DNA of 64,000 nt, taken from Stenotrophomonas maltophilia. GTDB lineage: Bacteria; Pseudomonadota; Gammaproteobacteria; Xanthomonadales; Xanthomonadaceae. The DNA lies in contig NZ_LT906480.1 of the NCBI RefSeq assembly GCF_900186865.1, forward strand, positions 1,382,001 to 1,446,000, given 5' to 3'. Positions 8,061 to 16,599 of this stretch are shown here, piece after piece (position 1 is the stretch's first letter; every line of letters starts with the position of its first letter). Under the pieces are notes generated by a model that saw only the letters and a list, made by a program, of their open reading frames with translations, did no database searches and was not told where the DNA came from. Position numbers and translations under genes: made by a program.

Positions 8061-8305
8061 TGAATACCCGCAGCCAAACCCAAGCGCCCGCCCGGTCCTC
8101 CACCCCTGGAGCCCTCCTGCGATTCCTGTTCGACGCCATGTCGGGCATGGGAGCGGCCAAGCTGGGATGGGAGATGGTGACCGACCCCAAGGCCAAGCTG
8201 TCGGACATTGCCATCGGCGTGTCGCTCTGCCTGGCTCCTGCAGCGATTGCGGCCACTTGGGCGCTTTGCCTGTTCGGCATCGCCCAACACCACCAGCTTT
8301 TTTGA
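8060..8305 (+). CDS. Small membrane protein
   Basis: 81 residues, with one hydrophobic segment in the C-terminal third (I-A-I-G-V-S-L-C-L-A-P-A-A-I-A-A-T-W-A-L) and a proline/serine-rich polar N-terminus. Coupled to the upstream peptide by a one-base overlap. No family recognised; likely inner membrane. Confidence 0.5.
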   Translation: MNTRSQTQAPARSSTPGALLRFLFDAMSGMGAAKLGWEMVTDPKAKLSDIAIGVSLCLAPAAIAATWALCLFGIAQHHQLF

Positions 8306-8341
8306 AACCCGAACCCCTGACAACCACGGAGGACCTCGCTC

Positions 8342-8527
8342 GTGCGAAAACTTTTCAACAAACTGCTCAACATCGCCCTTTTTGGCATGGTTCTGTTCGC
8401 CCTGGACCAAGTCCCGGAACGCCTGGATCGCATGTCGCAAACCGCCCAGAACCTGGTTCAGCAGGTGGGCTACTCGGGCCCCATGCAGGGCATCCCCTCG
8501 GGCGTGCCAGACGGTTACGAGTTCTGA
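8342..8527 (+). CDS. Small membrane-anchored protein
   Basis: 61 residues from the GTG at 8342, with GGAGG 9 bases upstream. An N-terminal basic segment (M-R-K-L-F-N-K) precedes one hydrophobic helix (L-N-I-A-L-F-G-M-V-L-F-A-L), then a polar helix. The stop overlaps the next start. Function unknown. Confidence 0.5.
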   Translation: MRKLFNKLLNIALFGMVLFALDQVPERLDRMSQTAQNLVQQVGYSGPMQGIPSGVPDGYEF

Positions 8528-8835
8528 TGACCCCCGCACCCTGGCCATCGTCGGAGCTCGTTCGCCTCGCATGGGCGGCACGCCGGGATCCTCTTGCCCG
8601 GCAGCACCTGCTTCAGGCGTTCCAAGAGGGGGCCGATTTCCATACCCCTCTGTCCAGCAGCGATCTGAACGACGACCTGTTTGCCGTCCCTGGGGATTGC
8701 TTGGCCGGGGTGGTGATTCGGGAAATGACGGGCGTCAAGGACGCCGAAGAGTGGCTGCACGCGTTTCTTCGCGCGCACGAGTTGCATCAAGCGCTGCCAC
8801 CTGCTGTGGGAAGCGCTGGCAAGCGGCGCTTCTGA
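8527..8835 (+). CDS. Hypothetical soluble protein
   Basis: 102 residues starting M-T-P-A-P-W-P-S-S-E-L-V-R-L-A-W-A-A-R, helical and acidic in the middle. The start is fixed by the TGATG overlap with the upstream gene. It is the last member of the 7980-8835 small-gene operon and converges with the ATPase gene that ends at 8869. No domain recognised. Confidence 0.5.
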   Translation: MTPAPWPSSELVRLAWAARRDPLARQHLLQAFQEGADFHTPLSSSDLNDDLFAVPGDCLAGVVIREMTGVKDAEEWLHAFLRAHELHQALPPAVGSAGKRRF

Positions 8836-8868
8836 TGAACGTGAGCACGCAGTAACGGGTGGTCAGGG

Positions 8869-11475
8869 CTACGCCTTGGGTTTCGCCGCGGTTTCCGCTC
8901 GCTTACCGAACTCCTTGCACCATTCGAGCATGTCTTGAACGTCCTTTAGCAGTTCGTCCGGACCCGGAAGCCAACTGGGGGTGTCGGTGGGTTGGGAGTG
9001 CTCGAATGCCGAATACTTCGTCATCATCCCGTCGATCAGTGCGCAGTCTGCTGGGGTGATTGCACTGAGCCGCTGTAGCTTGTTGAGCGTGTTGATCTCG
9101 CGCCGGTAGCGGTTGATGACGCCAGAACAAAGCTCGTCCTCTACAGAGCGCTCAACCAAGATTCGGAAGTTGCTGCAGGCGGCCTTCAGGGCAAGTTCTT
9201 TTAGTGGCGGATCAAGCTTCTTAAGCTGTCCGATGCTGCTGATCATTTGGTTCAAGCCGGATTGTGGCTTCAGAGAGAACGTATTGATCTGCGCCGGCAT
9301 GCCGGTCCTGCTTCCATCGCGGGCGATCGATTCAACCGCGACCTTGACCGTAGGCTGATCGAGGTTGGCCCGCTGCTTGGCGGCACTCTGCAGTAGGACC
9401 ATCAGTGACAATCGATGTGTGAACACGATCACCTGGCGATGCTCGGCCAGATCTACTAGGCGTTTGGCGACCGCCTCCTCAAAGCGCTGATCCAGGGAGG
9501 AGATGGGGTCGTCGAAGATCACGGGCATGCCCCGTTCAAGGCCCGTCGCGTCGGCCAGGAAGGCTGCCAACGCCACGATGCGTTGCTCACCCTCGCTCAG
9601 GATTTCACGATTCTTCTGGGCGCCTTGCGCGTCCTTCAGCTCAACGTAAAACGTGAACGCCCCTTTGCCTTGGGATCGATACGACATGCGGACAGGAAGC
9701 GAATGGCCCCCCAGCGCCCGCAACTCGGCATTGAAGCGGTCGCAATAGCCCTTGGCCAACTCCGACTCGCCAATGTCATTGCTTTTGGTCGTCAACTGGC
9801 TGGTTGAGGTGGACCGGACAGCGGCTTCCACCGTTCCCACGCGTTTGAGGCGGATCACGTCGGCCCATACCGCATCGCGCTGCTCCGACAGCCACTGTTG
9901 TGCTTTCAGCTCTGCTAGGCGGCTTTCCTTCTCCTTCCGTCCCGTCGGGTCCAGCAAGCCCGCCAGCGCGTCGCGATCAGCGCTAGTGGTCTTGACCTTC
10001 TGATCGTAGGCGTTGGTCCACACCGACCACTGCACTGCCGGAGCCGCCGTGGCCTCGGCCATGGCTTTCAATCTCGCATGGATGGCCTCAAACAGCTCAG
10101 TGGCTTGGGGGGCTTCCAAGCCAATAGCAGCGCACTGGGCCTGCCAGGCGACATCGGTGAGAGGACTGGGCAACGCTTTCTTCAGCGCCGTCAGCGCGTC
10201 TTCCGCGCTCTTAGCTTCTGTCTGCAGGGTGTCGTTGAGGTAGCTTTCAAAGCTGGCCAAGCGGGCCTTGCCGTCGTCTCCCAACGGTTGCTGGCAGAGG
10301 ACACAACGGGATTCGTCCCCAACGTGGGGGAAAGGGTGGTCACGGTAGGCAAGACCTGTCGAATACGCCTTTGCAGCGTCCCAAAGGGTTCGCCACACGG
10401 CGTCTCCGACGCCTTTGAGCGGCAGCCCATTGAGGAAGGCCGTGGCATAGGCGGTGGCGGCCTGGCGCTTGACCTCTGCATTGCTGCGGGCATCCAAGAG
10501 GGCTTGGGCCTTCTCGCCGTTCAAGCTCTCCTTCAATGCCGAGATGCTTGTGGCCATCTGCGACAAGCGTTCTAGCTCTCCGACGGCCTTGGCGTGGGCC
10601 ACTTCAGGGTTCGCCTGGGCCAGTGCGGTCTCCAGCGCCAAACGCTCATCGTTCAGTGCAGCGGGGAAGGCGCAACGCTGGTTAATATCCTCTTCGGTCA
10701 GTTTCGCCGTCAACTTCCGGAGGACCGTTGCAGCGCTGCTCTGCGCGTGCTCTTCCGGGATGATGGGCAGTTTGCTGGTGAGCTTGGCGGCGCGGGCCTT
10801 CAATCGGGTGGCGAGATCGTCTGAGATGTGGATGAGCATCCCGACGAACCGCATCGCCCGGGGAAGATGGGTGGCGGTGGTGGCGCTGTCTCCGAACTCC
10901 AGCGCTGTGGCTGAGTCGAAGACCGGGACCGCTTTCAACGTCGAATGGGCACCGTCGGATGCTTGCCAAGTGAGATCAGCAGACGATGTCGTGCCGTCGG
11001 ATCGGGTCGCCGTGACTTTGATCAAGGCAGAGGCAGCATCGGGATTCTGCTTGAACACGTTGCCGTGGATAGATCCCTTGGCCCGCGCGCCACAAACGTG
11101 CTTCATCAAACGGGCGTAGCCCGATTTCCCGGCCCCGTTGGGTCCGTAGACCACGGTCATCTGGCCTTGGCTGAGGTCCAATGCCGCGTCCTCGCCAAGG
11201 GCATTGACGCCGCAGATGGAGGAGACCGAGTCGATGCGAAGCTCAGCGGCGGTGGGTGTCCCCAAGATGGTTCCCGGTGCCAACGCCGGGTGGGGAGCAT
11301 CCAGCTTCTTGGCTGCCTCGGCCAGGCAGTGATCCGCCAGCGCCTCCATCTCCTCTTCGTTCGGCATGCGGCGGTGCTGGATCACCGTGGAAGCGGCCAT
11401 GCGCAGCCAGCTTGGGCGGCCATTCAACCACTCTTCCAGAGTCGTAGGCGCAGCGGCCCCATTCTTGTTCGCCAT
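8869..11475 (-). CDS. SMC-like AAA ATPase with a zinc-hook-like motif (AAA_13/RloC-like)
   Basis: 868 residues. Walker A G-P-N-G-A-G-K-S is at 111-118. A long helical middle carries C-V-L-C-Q-Q-P-L near residue 390, the apex motif seen in Rad50/RloC-type zinc hooks. The ABC signature L-S-E-G-E-Q is at about 626 and Walker B with P-V-I-F-D-D-P-I-S-S-L-D at about 650. This is the head-coil-hook-coil-head plan of the AAA_13 group, which includes the anticodon nucleases PrrC and RloC. The C-terminal 190 residues might be the effector domain, but I do not see a nuclease motif I can name. It probably senses DNA damage or invading DNA; a phage-defence role is inference. It stands alone, downstream of nothing on its own strand within 130 bases. 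Confidence 0.75.
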   Translation of the reverse strand: MANKNGAAAPTTLEEWLNGRPSWLRMAASTVIQHRRMPNEEEMEALADHCLAEAAKKLDAPHPALAPGTILGTPTAAELRIDSVSSICGVNALGEDAALDLSQGQMTVVYGPNGAGKSGYARLMKHVCGARAKGSIHGNVFKQNPDAASALIKVTATRSDGTTSSADLTWQASDGAHSTLKAVPVFDSATALEFGDSATTATHLPRAMRFVGMLIHISDDLATRLKARAAKLTSKLPIIPEEHAQSSAATVLRKLTAKLTEEDINQRCAFPAALNDERLALETALAQANPEVAHAKAVGELERLSQMATSISALKESLNGEKAQALLDARSNAEVKRQAATAYATAFLNGLPLKGVGDAVWRTLWDAAKAYSTGLAYRDHPFPHVGDESRCVLCQQPLGDDGKARLASFESYLNDTLQTEAKSAEDALTALKKALPSPLTDVAWQAQCAAIGLEAPQATELFEAIHARLKAMAEATAAPAVQWSVWTNAYDQKVKTTSADRDALAGLLDPTGRKEKESRLAELKAQQWLSEQRDAVWADVIRLKRVGTVEAAVRSTSTSQLTTKSNDIGESELAKGYCDRFNAELRALGGHSLPVRMSYRSQGKGAFTFYVELKDAQGAQKNREILSEGEQRIVALAAFLADATGLERGMPVIFDDPISSLDQRFEEAVAKRLVDLAEHRQVIVFTHRLSLMVLLQSAAKQRANLDQPTVKVAVESIARDGSRTGMPAQINTFSLKPQSGLNQMISSIGQLKKLDPPLKELALKAACSNFRILVERSVEDELCSGVINRYRREINTLNKLQRLSAITPADCALIDGMMTKYSAFEHSQPTDTPSWLPGPDELLKDVQDMLEWCKEFGKRAETAAKPKA

Positions 11476-11610
11476 CGGTCACTTCCCCTGTGAATGGCCA
11501 GAGCCAGGAAGGCTCCGTTCCCCTTCCGCAATAGTGACGCGGGTCACATTTGGAGGCAAGTCGGTGATGGTCGTAGGGGATGGGGAAATGGTTTTCCCGA
11601 ACGGTAGGGA

Positions 11611-11922
11611 TCAGGCCTCTGAGGGGGCATCGATCTGGGCGGCAGCCAGGGCGGCTGCCAGATCACGGTTCAGTGCTCGCGCTTCAGCCCGCAGTTCGCT
11701 CCAGTTCGGCGTCCCGACCGGGCCTTGCCCACGCATCGACGCGAGCCAAGCATGGGATCGCAGCCTGGCCGCTTCCGCGGCTGGCGTCGAGGACTTGAGG
11801 GCGTCCAACGCGGCCAACTGGATTTCCAGAAGGTTGATGTCCATCAGCGCCTGCAACTGCTCCGGTGCCATCGGGCTTGGCGCATCCCGCTGCAGCCACC
11901 AGCGTCGAAGTCGTTTCAGCAT
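11611..11922 (-). CDS. Hypothetical helical protein
   Basis: 103 residues, alanine- and leucine-rich, predicted all-helical (Q-A-L-M-D-I-N-L-L-E-I-Q-L-A-A-L-D-A-L). The ATG at 11922 overlaps the 3' end of the XRE regulator gene by 7 bases, so the two are cotranscribed. No family recognised. It could be a partner or antitoxin-type accessory of the regulator, but nothing in the sequence proves it. Confidence 0.5.
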   Translation of the reverse strand: MLKRLRRWWLQRDAPSPMAPEQLQALMDINLLEIQLAALDALKSSTPAAEAARLRSHAWLASMRGQGPVGTPNWSELRAEARALNRDLAAALAAAQIDAPSEA

Positions 11923-12302
11923 GTCTTCTCTTCCCTGAGATCGTTGTCGCTACTCGGGAGGATGGCCACGCCACGGCTCTGGGCGTAATCCCTCACCTTC
12001 GTCAGCAGCTCTCGCTGCTGTTCGGGTTCAAGCCGCGACATCACCAGCAACGTCTCTGCCACTAGATCATTTGTGGCATGGAAATAGGCGACCGGCATGC
12101 CAAGTGCTTGGGCCAGCTTTTCCATCGTTGCAGGATCCGGCACGCGATCTCCTCTCTCGTAACGAGAAACCCTGGGAGCGGCGGAGTTTTCCTCGTCCAA
12201 CCCAAGCACGGCCCCCAACTGTGCTTGCGTCAGGCCCTTGGCCAGCCGGGCCTCGCGCAAGCGGCGGCCAAACGTGTGAGCTGGGGCGAGAGGGGCAGGC
12301 AT
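11916..12302 (-). CDS. XRE family transcriptional regulator
   Basis: 128 residues. A cro/cI helix-turn-helix lies at about residues 13-66: L-R-E-A-R-L-A-K-G-L-T-Q-A-Q-L-G, then S-R-Y-E-R-G-D-R-V-P-D-P-A-T-M-E-K-L-A-Q-A-L. The C-terminal half (L-E-P-E-Q-Q-R-E-L-L-T-K-V-R-D-Y-A) is a short helical tail. Divergent from the exported-protein gene at 12409; a perfect palindrome at 12359-12377 between them is the likely operator, so autoregulation plus control of the divergent genes is probable. The 46582 regulator of element 2 has the same overall plan. Confidence 0.85.
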   Translation of the reverse strand: MPAPLAPAHTFGRRLREARLAKGLTQAQLGAVLGLDEENSAAPRVSRYERGDRVPDPATMEKLAQALGMPVAYFHATNDLVAETLLVMSRLEPEQQRELLTKVRDYAQSRGVAILPSSDNDLREEKTC

Positions 12303-12358
12303 GGGCGATCACGAACCGGGAACAATCCCCAAGTCTGCCGCTTCCCATGCTGCACCGC

Positions 12359-12377
12359 ATTTGCCAAAATGGCAAAT
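12359..12377. promoter_or_regulatory. Palindromic operator between divergent genes
   Basis: ATTTGCCA-AAA-TGGCAAAT, an 8+3+8 perfect inverted repeat, 57 bases ahead of the XRE start and 32 bases ahead of the ATG at 12409. Its position and symmetry fit an XRE dimer site. Confidence 0.6.
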
Positions 12378-12408
12378 AAGGCCATGGTGGCCGGGATCAG
12401 GGGGATGC

Positions 12409-13227
12409 ATGAAGCAAGCGATTGCAGCCGTGGCCGTGTGCCTGGCGTTGGCCAGCGGGACGGCCACCGCCCAGGACGGCATTTTGGGAAGGATTGGCAA
12501 GGGGTTGATGCAGGCGGGCAAGGACGCCGCCTCGGCCCCGGCGACCAAGCGTTACCTGGAGCCGGCAGGCACTTACTGGGACGACGGCGACCCTCCGGTG
12601 CTCGACGGCTACACCCGGATCCGGTGGGGCTTGGCGGCCACCGCGTCGGGTGGTCACAAGATGTGCGAAGAAGGCCTCTTCGCCGAGGCCAAGGCAGGCA
12701 AGGCCATGACGCCCGCCATGCGAACCCATTGCATCGGATCATGGGGGCACCAGTTCAAACGCGTCGGCCTGCAGGGCCACCCGGCCTCTGCGTTTGAGGC
12801 CAAGGCGCGGCAGATCGCCTCCACCGACGCGTTCTACCTGCGGCCCTACATCGACGTGGAGATCGACCCCAGCACCAACATTCTCCACGCCTACGTGCTG
12901 GTCATGAACCACGACTGGTATCCCCGCTCGCCTGACTTTCTTCCGACGGCCGTTATCGGCCCTTCGCCGTTAGGCAAGGGCAGTGCGGTGGTCGGGGTCG
13001 AGCACGGCGGGCGCTACCACGCCGCGTTGCGATTGAAGCCGGAAGACGCGGCCGAGCTGCGACGGGTGGGGCGCGACGCCACGGGAGACCGAATCTTTTT
13101 CAAGGTCGTGGAGGGCAGGTTGAAGCCCAACGGCCTGCCCGACATCGTTCTCCAAATCGACCGCCTCGAGATCGGCTACAAGAACCAGATCATCGGCATC
13201 ACCCCTTCCAAAGACAAGGACGCATGA
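12409..13227 (+). CDS. Exported protein of unknown function
   Basis: 272 residues. The start ATG at 12409 gives a classic signal peptide (M-K-Q-A-I-A-A-V-A-V-C-L-A-L-A-S-G-T-A-T-A-Q-D), with probable cleavage after A-T-A. The mature part contains W-D-D-G-D-P-P-V-L-D-G-Y-T-R-I and a later Y-I-D-V-E-I-D-P-S-T-N beta region; I do not recognise the family. It starts a run of secreted/lipoprotein/membrane genes (12409-14184), which suggests a surface or pilus-related module. It ends one base before the next start. Confidence 0.65.
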   Translation: MKQAIAAVAVCLALASGTATAQDGILGRIGKGLMQAGKDAASAPATKRYLEPAGTYWDDGDPPVLDGYTRIRWGLAATASGGHKMCEEGLFAEAKAGKAMTPAMRTHCIGSWGHQFKRVGLQGHPASAFEAKARQIASTDAFYLRPYIDVEIDPSTNILHAYVLVMNHDWYPRSPDFLPTAVIGPSPLGKGSAVVGVEHGGRYHAALRLKPEDAAELRRVGRDATGDRIFFKVVEGRLKPNGLPDIVLQIDRLEIGYKNQIIGITPSKDKDA

Positions 13228-13228
13228 C

Positions 13229-13612
13229 ATGAAGCACGCACTGATCGTGGCCGCAGCAGCGGCACTTTTGACCCTGACGGCCTGCTCTGGCGACAAGGGC
13301 CCCACGAAGGAGGACGGGGTGAAGGTCGTGGAAGGCTTTTTCACCGAGCAGGGGAGGCAGGCAACCCTCCAGCGCTCTTGGCGGTTTGAAGTGACCGACG
13401 CGGGCGGCTTGGATCTCGACTGCGAGAAGAAGCCCAATGGGGATCAAGAATGCATGGTGGGCGGGTCGGTAAAGGCCCTGGGTTACATCGGCGGCCAGCC
13501 CACCAAGGATGAGCCGAGCACCCTCAAGCCGAAGCTGCGGGCCCTGTTCCGCCCGCAAGGCGAAGGTTGGCAAGTGGTCGAAGTGACCGACGAAGGGACG
13601 TCTGCGGGCTAA
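13229..13612 (+). CDS. Small lipoprotein
   Basis: 127 residues. The N-terminus M-K-H-A-L-I-V-A-A-A-A-A-L-L-T-L-T-A-C-S is a lipoprotein signal with lipobox L-T-A-C, lipidated Cys at 19. The mature domain (V-K-V-V-E-G-F-F-T-E-Q-G-R-Q, then V-V-E-V-T-D-E-G) resembles small alpha/beta periplasmic domains such as NTF2-like or DUF4878-type lipoproteins, but the match is loose. The gene begins one base after the upstream stop, so it is cotranscribed with the exported protein. Confidence 0.65.
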   Translation: MKHALIVAAAAALLTLTACSGDKGPTKEDGVKVVEGFFTEQGRQATLQRSWRFEVTDAGGLDLDCEKKPNGDQECMVGGSVKALGYIGGQPTKDEPSTLKPKLRALFRPQGEGWQVVEVTDEGTSAG

Positions 13613-13686
13613 ACGGGCCGCAGTCCGCCGCTTGACTGCACGCCGGTCCCGATCAAGCGTGCAGCCATCCAACAGGGGAGGACCAT

Positions 13687-14184
13687 ATGAACCGCTATCC
13701 GTCGCAGCAAGTTGTGTATGCGCCGCCGGGCCCGTCCGCGCTGATCCTCCCTGGCGTCATCTTGGCTCCGTTGGGCTTGGTTGGGCTGGCGGCCGGCCTG
13801 GAGGTGATGAAGCGCGACTTCTTCATCGGCGTGGTCTGTTGTGTGCCCGGTGCGCTCGTCTTCGCGTTTTTGGCATTTTGCCTGGCGCTCCACATCCGGG
13901 CTCAGCGGCTCTGGGACTGGCACGTCCGCACGGGGCGGATCCCGTATTTCCGGAAGCACGGCTTCCTGAAAGGGGCACTGCTCGGGGGCGGGTTGGGCGT
14001 GGTGGCGGTGGTGGCGGCTGCCGTTCTGGGCTTCAAATATGCCGATCATCCCCAGTTTGGGGAGATCGCTACCGCAGCGTTTTACTTGGCTTGGCTCTGG
14101 GGCGTGCTTTTGATCGGCGTGCTGGCCGTGGTGTTCGGGTGGTTCAAGCGGGCGTGGGATAGGACGGCCCTGCCGGACGCCTGA
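13687..14184 (+). CDS. Four-helix membrane protein
   Basis: 165 residues, with four hydrophobic segments at about 20-40, 47-68, 97-118 and 130-150 and a basic cytoplasmic loop W-D-W-H-V-R-T-G-R-I-P-Y-F-R-K-H-G-F. GGGGAGG sits 7 bases ahead of the ATG. No family recognised. It follows the lipoprotein gene by 74 bases and is followed by a long perfect hairpin. Confidence 0.6.
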   Translation: MNRYPSQQVVYAPPGPSALILPGVILAPLGLVGLAAGLEVMKRDFFIGVVCCVPGALVFAFLAFCLALHIRAQRLWDWHVRTGRIPYFRKHGFLKGALLGGGLGVVAVVAAAVLGFKYADHPQFGEIATAAFYLAWLWGVLLIGVLAVVFGWFKRAWDRTALPDA

Positions 14185-14198
14185 TGAACCAGCGCATG

Positions 14199-14228
14199 GA
14201 CCTCTCATCCTTAGTCGGATGAGAGGTC
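14199..14228. terminator. Strong perfect hairpin after 14184
   Basis: GACCTCTCATCC, loop TTAGTC, GGATGAGAGGTC: a perfect 12-bp stem 15 bases after the stop of the membrane protein gene. There is no T-run, so it may be an mRNA 3' end stabiliser or a factor-dependent terminator rather than a classical one. Confidence 0.5.
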
Positions 14229-14404
14229 TGCTCCGAACCGTGCCCTTCATATCCCCCTCCCCATGTGAATCGACAACTCGACCAAGAGAGGCTCGTTCGC
14301 CAGCGAGATTCCCTGACCGTCGGGGCATGGCTTAAACTTAACATGGCTGCCGCTGATCAGCAGGGGTAGGCGTCTTTTTTCACGTTGGATGACAGGGGGA
14401 GTGA

Positions 14405-14743
14405 ATGTTAGGGAAAACACCAGCGCTGCTTTGCGTCGCTACTCTCATGCTTGCTGGCTGCGCGACGCACAAGGAAATGCTCGTCACCGGTGCTAGCCGA
14501 GCGGACGGAACCATCACTCTCTCTTACGAGAGCAATGAGTTTCAGCGAGTCTCCGTAGACGGAGAAAAGGCTGAGAGCATGGCGGCGCAACGCTGCAAAG
14601 CATGGGGCTACAGCGGTGCTGAGTCCTTCGGCTCTCAGGAGACTCAGTGCCTGTCGCGCCGGGGGTTTGGCAACTGCGGTAGCCGCCGTGTATCGGTTGT
14701 CTATCAATGCACTGGCTCGCCAGGGCAAGGTCGATCAGAGTGA
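14405..14743 (+). CDS. YecR-like lipoprotein
   Basis: 112 residues. Signal M-L-G-K-T-P-A-L-L-C-V-A-T-L-M-L-A-G-C with lipobox L-A-G-C. The start of the mature part, H-K-E-M-L-V-T-G-A-S-R-A-D-G-T-I-T-L-S-Y-E, and the Q-R-C-K-A-W-G-Y-S-G-A motif are close to the YecR lipoprotein family known from enterobacteria, where the gene is in the flagellar regulon but its job is unclear. Cysteines at C-K-A-W-G, T-Q-C-L-S, G-N-C-G and Y-Q-C may pair in the periplasm. GGGGGAGTGA lies ahead of the ATG. Confidence 0.7.
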   Translation: MLGKTPALLCVATLMLAGCATHKEMLVTGASRADGTITLSYESNEFQRVSVDGEKAESMAAQRCKAWGYSGAESFGSQETQCLSRRGFGNCGSRRVSVVYQCTGSPGQGRSE

Positions 14744-14745
14744 AG

Positions 14746-15156
14746 ATGCCTCTCCCATTGTTGGCCGTATTCCCACTTGCGCTTGCCTTCTGTGCTTCGG
14801 CGGAAGACAGCAGGATGGACTTCTTGCCATCGCAGAGCGTTGTGAACGACGTTGCCCGGTGCTCGGCCGCAGCAAGCTACGTCATGGCGGCGGCAGCCGT
14901 TTTGCCCAATGACTCTTCCCGTTGGATGGCGTTCGCGACTGACATCAGCAGGACGATGGCCGAAGACCAGAGCCGTTCGCCGGAGCACCGAGCGCAGCTC
15001 ACCCCCACGACTGCCGAGATTTTTGTGGCTGCTGCGCATGTCCGGGGGCTGGTTGAAGAAGGCTGGGATCTCAAAAAGCCGTCGGGCAGGGACTACGTCG
15101 TTGCCAACGCTGCCGCCTATTGCACTGCCTCGCTCTTGGGTCCCAAGGGGAAGTAG
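14746..15156 (+). CDS. Exported protein of unknown function
   Basis: 136 residues. ATG 14746, 3 bases after the YecR-like stop, gives a signal peptide M-P-L-P-L-L-A-V-F-P-L-A-L-A-F-C-A-S-A-E-D with likely cleavage after A-S-A. The mature part is helical with two cysteines (D-V-A-R-C-S-A-A-A-S-Y and A-A-Y-C-T-A-S). Probably cotranscribed with the lipoprotein. Family not recognised. Confidence 0.55.
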   Translation: MPLPLLAVFPLALAFCASAEDSRMDFLPSQSVVNDVARCSAAASYVMAAAAVLPNDSSRWMAFATDISRTMAEDQSRSPEHRAQLTPTTAEIFVAAAHVRGLVEEGWDLKKPSGRDYVVANAAAYCTASLLGPKGK

Positions 15157-15294
15157 CGTTCGATTCGTTCAAGGGGCCTGCGGGCGTCTAGGTTCCGATG
15201 CAGGCTAAACGACGTCTTAGGTGCGACAATGCAGGCACCCGGCTGATGCGGAACGCGAGTCGCCGGTGTCTGCGTAACTCACAAGGAATGTGTT

Positions 15295-15873
15295 GTGTTC
15301 GGAATATTCAAGAAGCGCGAATCTCAAATGGATCAGGCTCAGAAGCAAGTCGATGAAGCCCTTGCTCGGCTGGGCGCCTCTGTGCTCCTCATCACTCAAG
15401 CAGGAAAGATTGTGATGACCTCGGAGGCACTAAAAAGCCGTCCGAAGGACTGGATGGGAGGGCAGGCTATTGAGGTGATGGTTCATCATCCCAGCCAAGA
15501 GCCCTACTTCATCTATTACGAGAACGAGCAATACTACTTCAGCATGGCGAGTGCTGGGGGCAGGCAGTCCCTTTCCGATGCTCAGAGCTTTGAGGGCTAC
15601 CGAAGCAGCGTTTCGCAGGTTCTGTGCATGTTCCTTGTCCTTCATCTCATCAGGGAGGAAGGGAAGGACATTCGGCATCCTGAAATGTCCTTCACTCATA
15701 ACCGCATACACACCAACGTTGTCGCTTACGTTGAGCGCCTGAACAACTGGTATCCAATCCAGCACGGCTCCGAAGAGCCTGACTCGGCAACCGACAGGAA
15801 GCTGGTGTTGGTCAATCGAGGCTCCGTCGACATCTCTGAAGTGATCGCCATCAACGCGCCATCGCCCGCGTAG
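15295..15873 (+). CDS. Hypothetical protein
   Basis: 192 residues from GTG 15295 (AAGGAATGTGTT ahead). An N-terminal helix (M-D-Q-A-Q-K-Q-V-D-E-A-L-A-R-L-G-A-S-V-L-L-I) leads into an alpha/beta core with P-Y-F-I-Y-Y-E-N-E-Q-Y-Y-F. No signal peptide or membrane helix. I do not recognise a family. It is less G+C-rich than the transfer genes, suggesting separate origin. Confidence 0.5.
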   Translation: MFGIFKKRESQMDQAQKQVDEALARLGASVLLITQAGKIVMTSEALKSRPKDWMGGQAIEVMVHHPSQEPYFIYYENEQYYFSMASAGGRQSLSDAQSFEGYRSSVSQVLCMFLVLHLIREEGKDIRHPEMSFTHNRIHTNVVAYVERLNNWYPIQHGSEEPDSATDRKLVLVNRGSVDISEVIAINAPSPA

Positions 15874-15931
15874 GTTGGCAGTTCGCCTAGTCTATGGCTG
15901 GTCCATGGCGCTACTAGGTTCGACGGCCTTG

Positions 15932-16474
15932 TCATGCCTGTCGCAAGGCCGCGATCCGTGAATACATCGCGGCAAAAGAAGGCCAATCCGTTCTTCCACT
16001 GGACCCGATCTTTCTTATCCAATGACTGGAGGGCACGGGCTCGCTGGTTGTGAGGACATCACCCGCGTTCTCCCAATAGGAGATCATCTCAGTCTCGCCC
16101 TTCCGACTCGTCGGATACTTGGCCGCCCAAACAACCGTAGAGGCGTAGAACTTCAGAAGCTCAACGTCGGTTTGGGAGGTGGCTAGGCCCGCCTCGTTGG
16201 CAAGGAGCACGCTGTCGTGCGTGTTAGCGGGCTTCTTGCCGCGGCTGACCAGAATGGCCTTCAAGAGGACTTCTATCGCCAAGCCGCAGAGCAAGTGGTA
16301 GGAGGGGCGAGCCGCCAGAGCCATAGAGAATCCGACGGGCTCTCCCAGCAGCTCTCTTGTCTCTTCTGCGCTTCCCCTGATGGACAGCCAAATGCAGGCG
16401 GCACCGGCTCTCAGGCCTGCTGCTCTTGCAAACCACTGGTTGGGGTGGTTCTGATCCGAGACGATATCTTCCAT
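15932..16474 (-). CDS. HEPN-like domain protein
   Basis: 180 residues. The central block R-P-S-Y-H-L-L-C-G-L-A-I-E-V-L-L-K-A-I-L-V-S-R-G-K with a following T-H-D-S-V-L-L-A-N-E-A-G-L and A-A-K-Y-P is the layout of HEPN-type helical bundles (helix with E-x-x-L-K, then T-H-D-L). HEPN proteins are often RNases or toxins, but the catalytic R-x4-6-H motif is not evident, so this may be a non-catalytic member. No partner nucleotidyltransferase gene sits beside it. It is convergent with the gene ending at 15873. Confidence 0.5.
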   Translation of the reverse strand: MEDIVSDQNHPNQWFARAAGLRAGAACIWLSIRGSAEETRELLGEPVGFSMALAARPSYHLLCGLAIEVLLKAILVSRGKKPANTHDSVLLANEAGLATSQTDVELLKFYASTVVWAAKYPTSRKGETEMISYWENAGDVLTTSEPVPSSHWIRKIGSSGRTDWPSFAAMYSRIAALRQA

Positions 16475-16599
16475 GCATGTGCTCTGGTGGCTCTACGGCC
16501 TTCAGTCTAGGTCATTGCAAGCAACGGAACTTCTAGGCGCTTCATTCGCGGGCGGCCGCGTGAAGTCACCCATGCGTCCGTGTTCGCTTCGATGCACCG

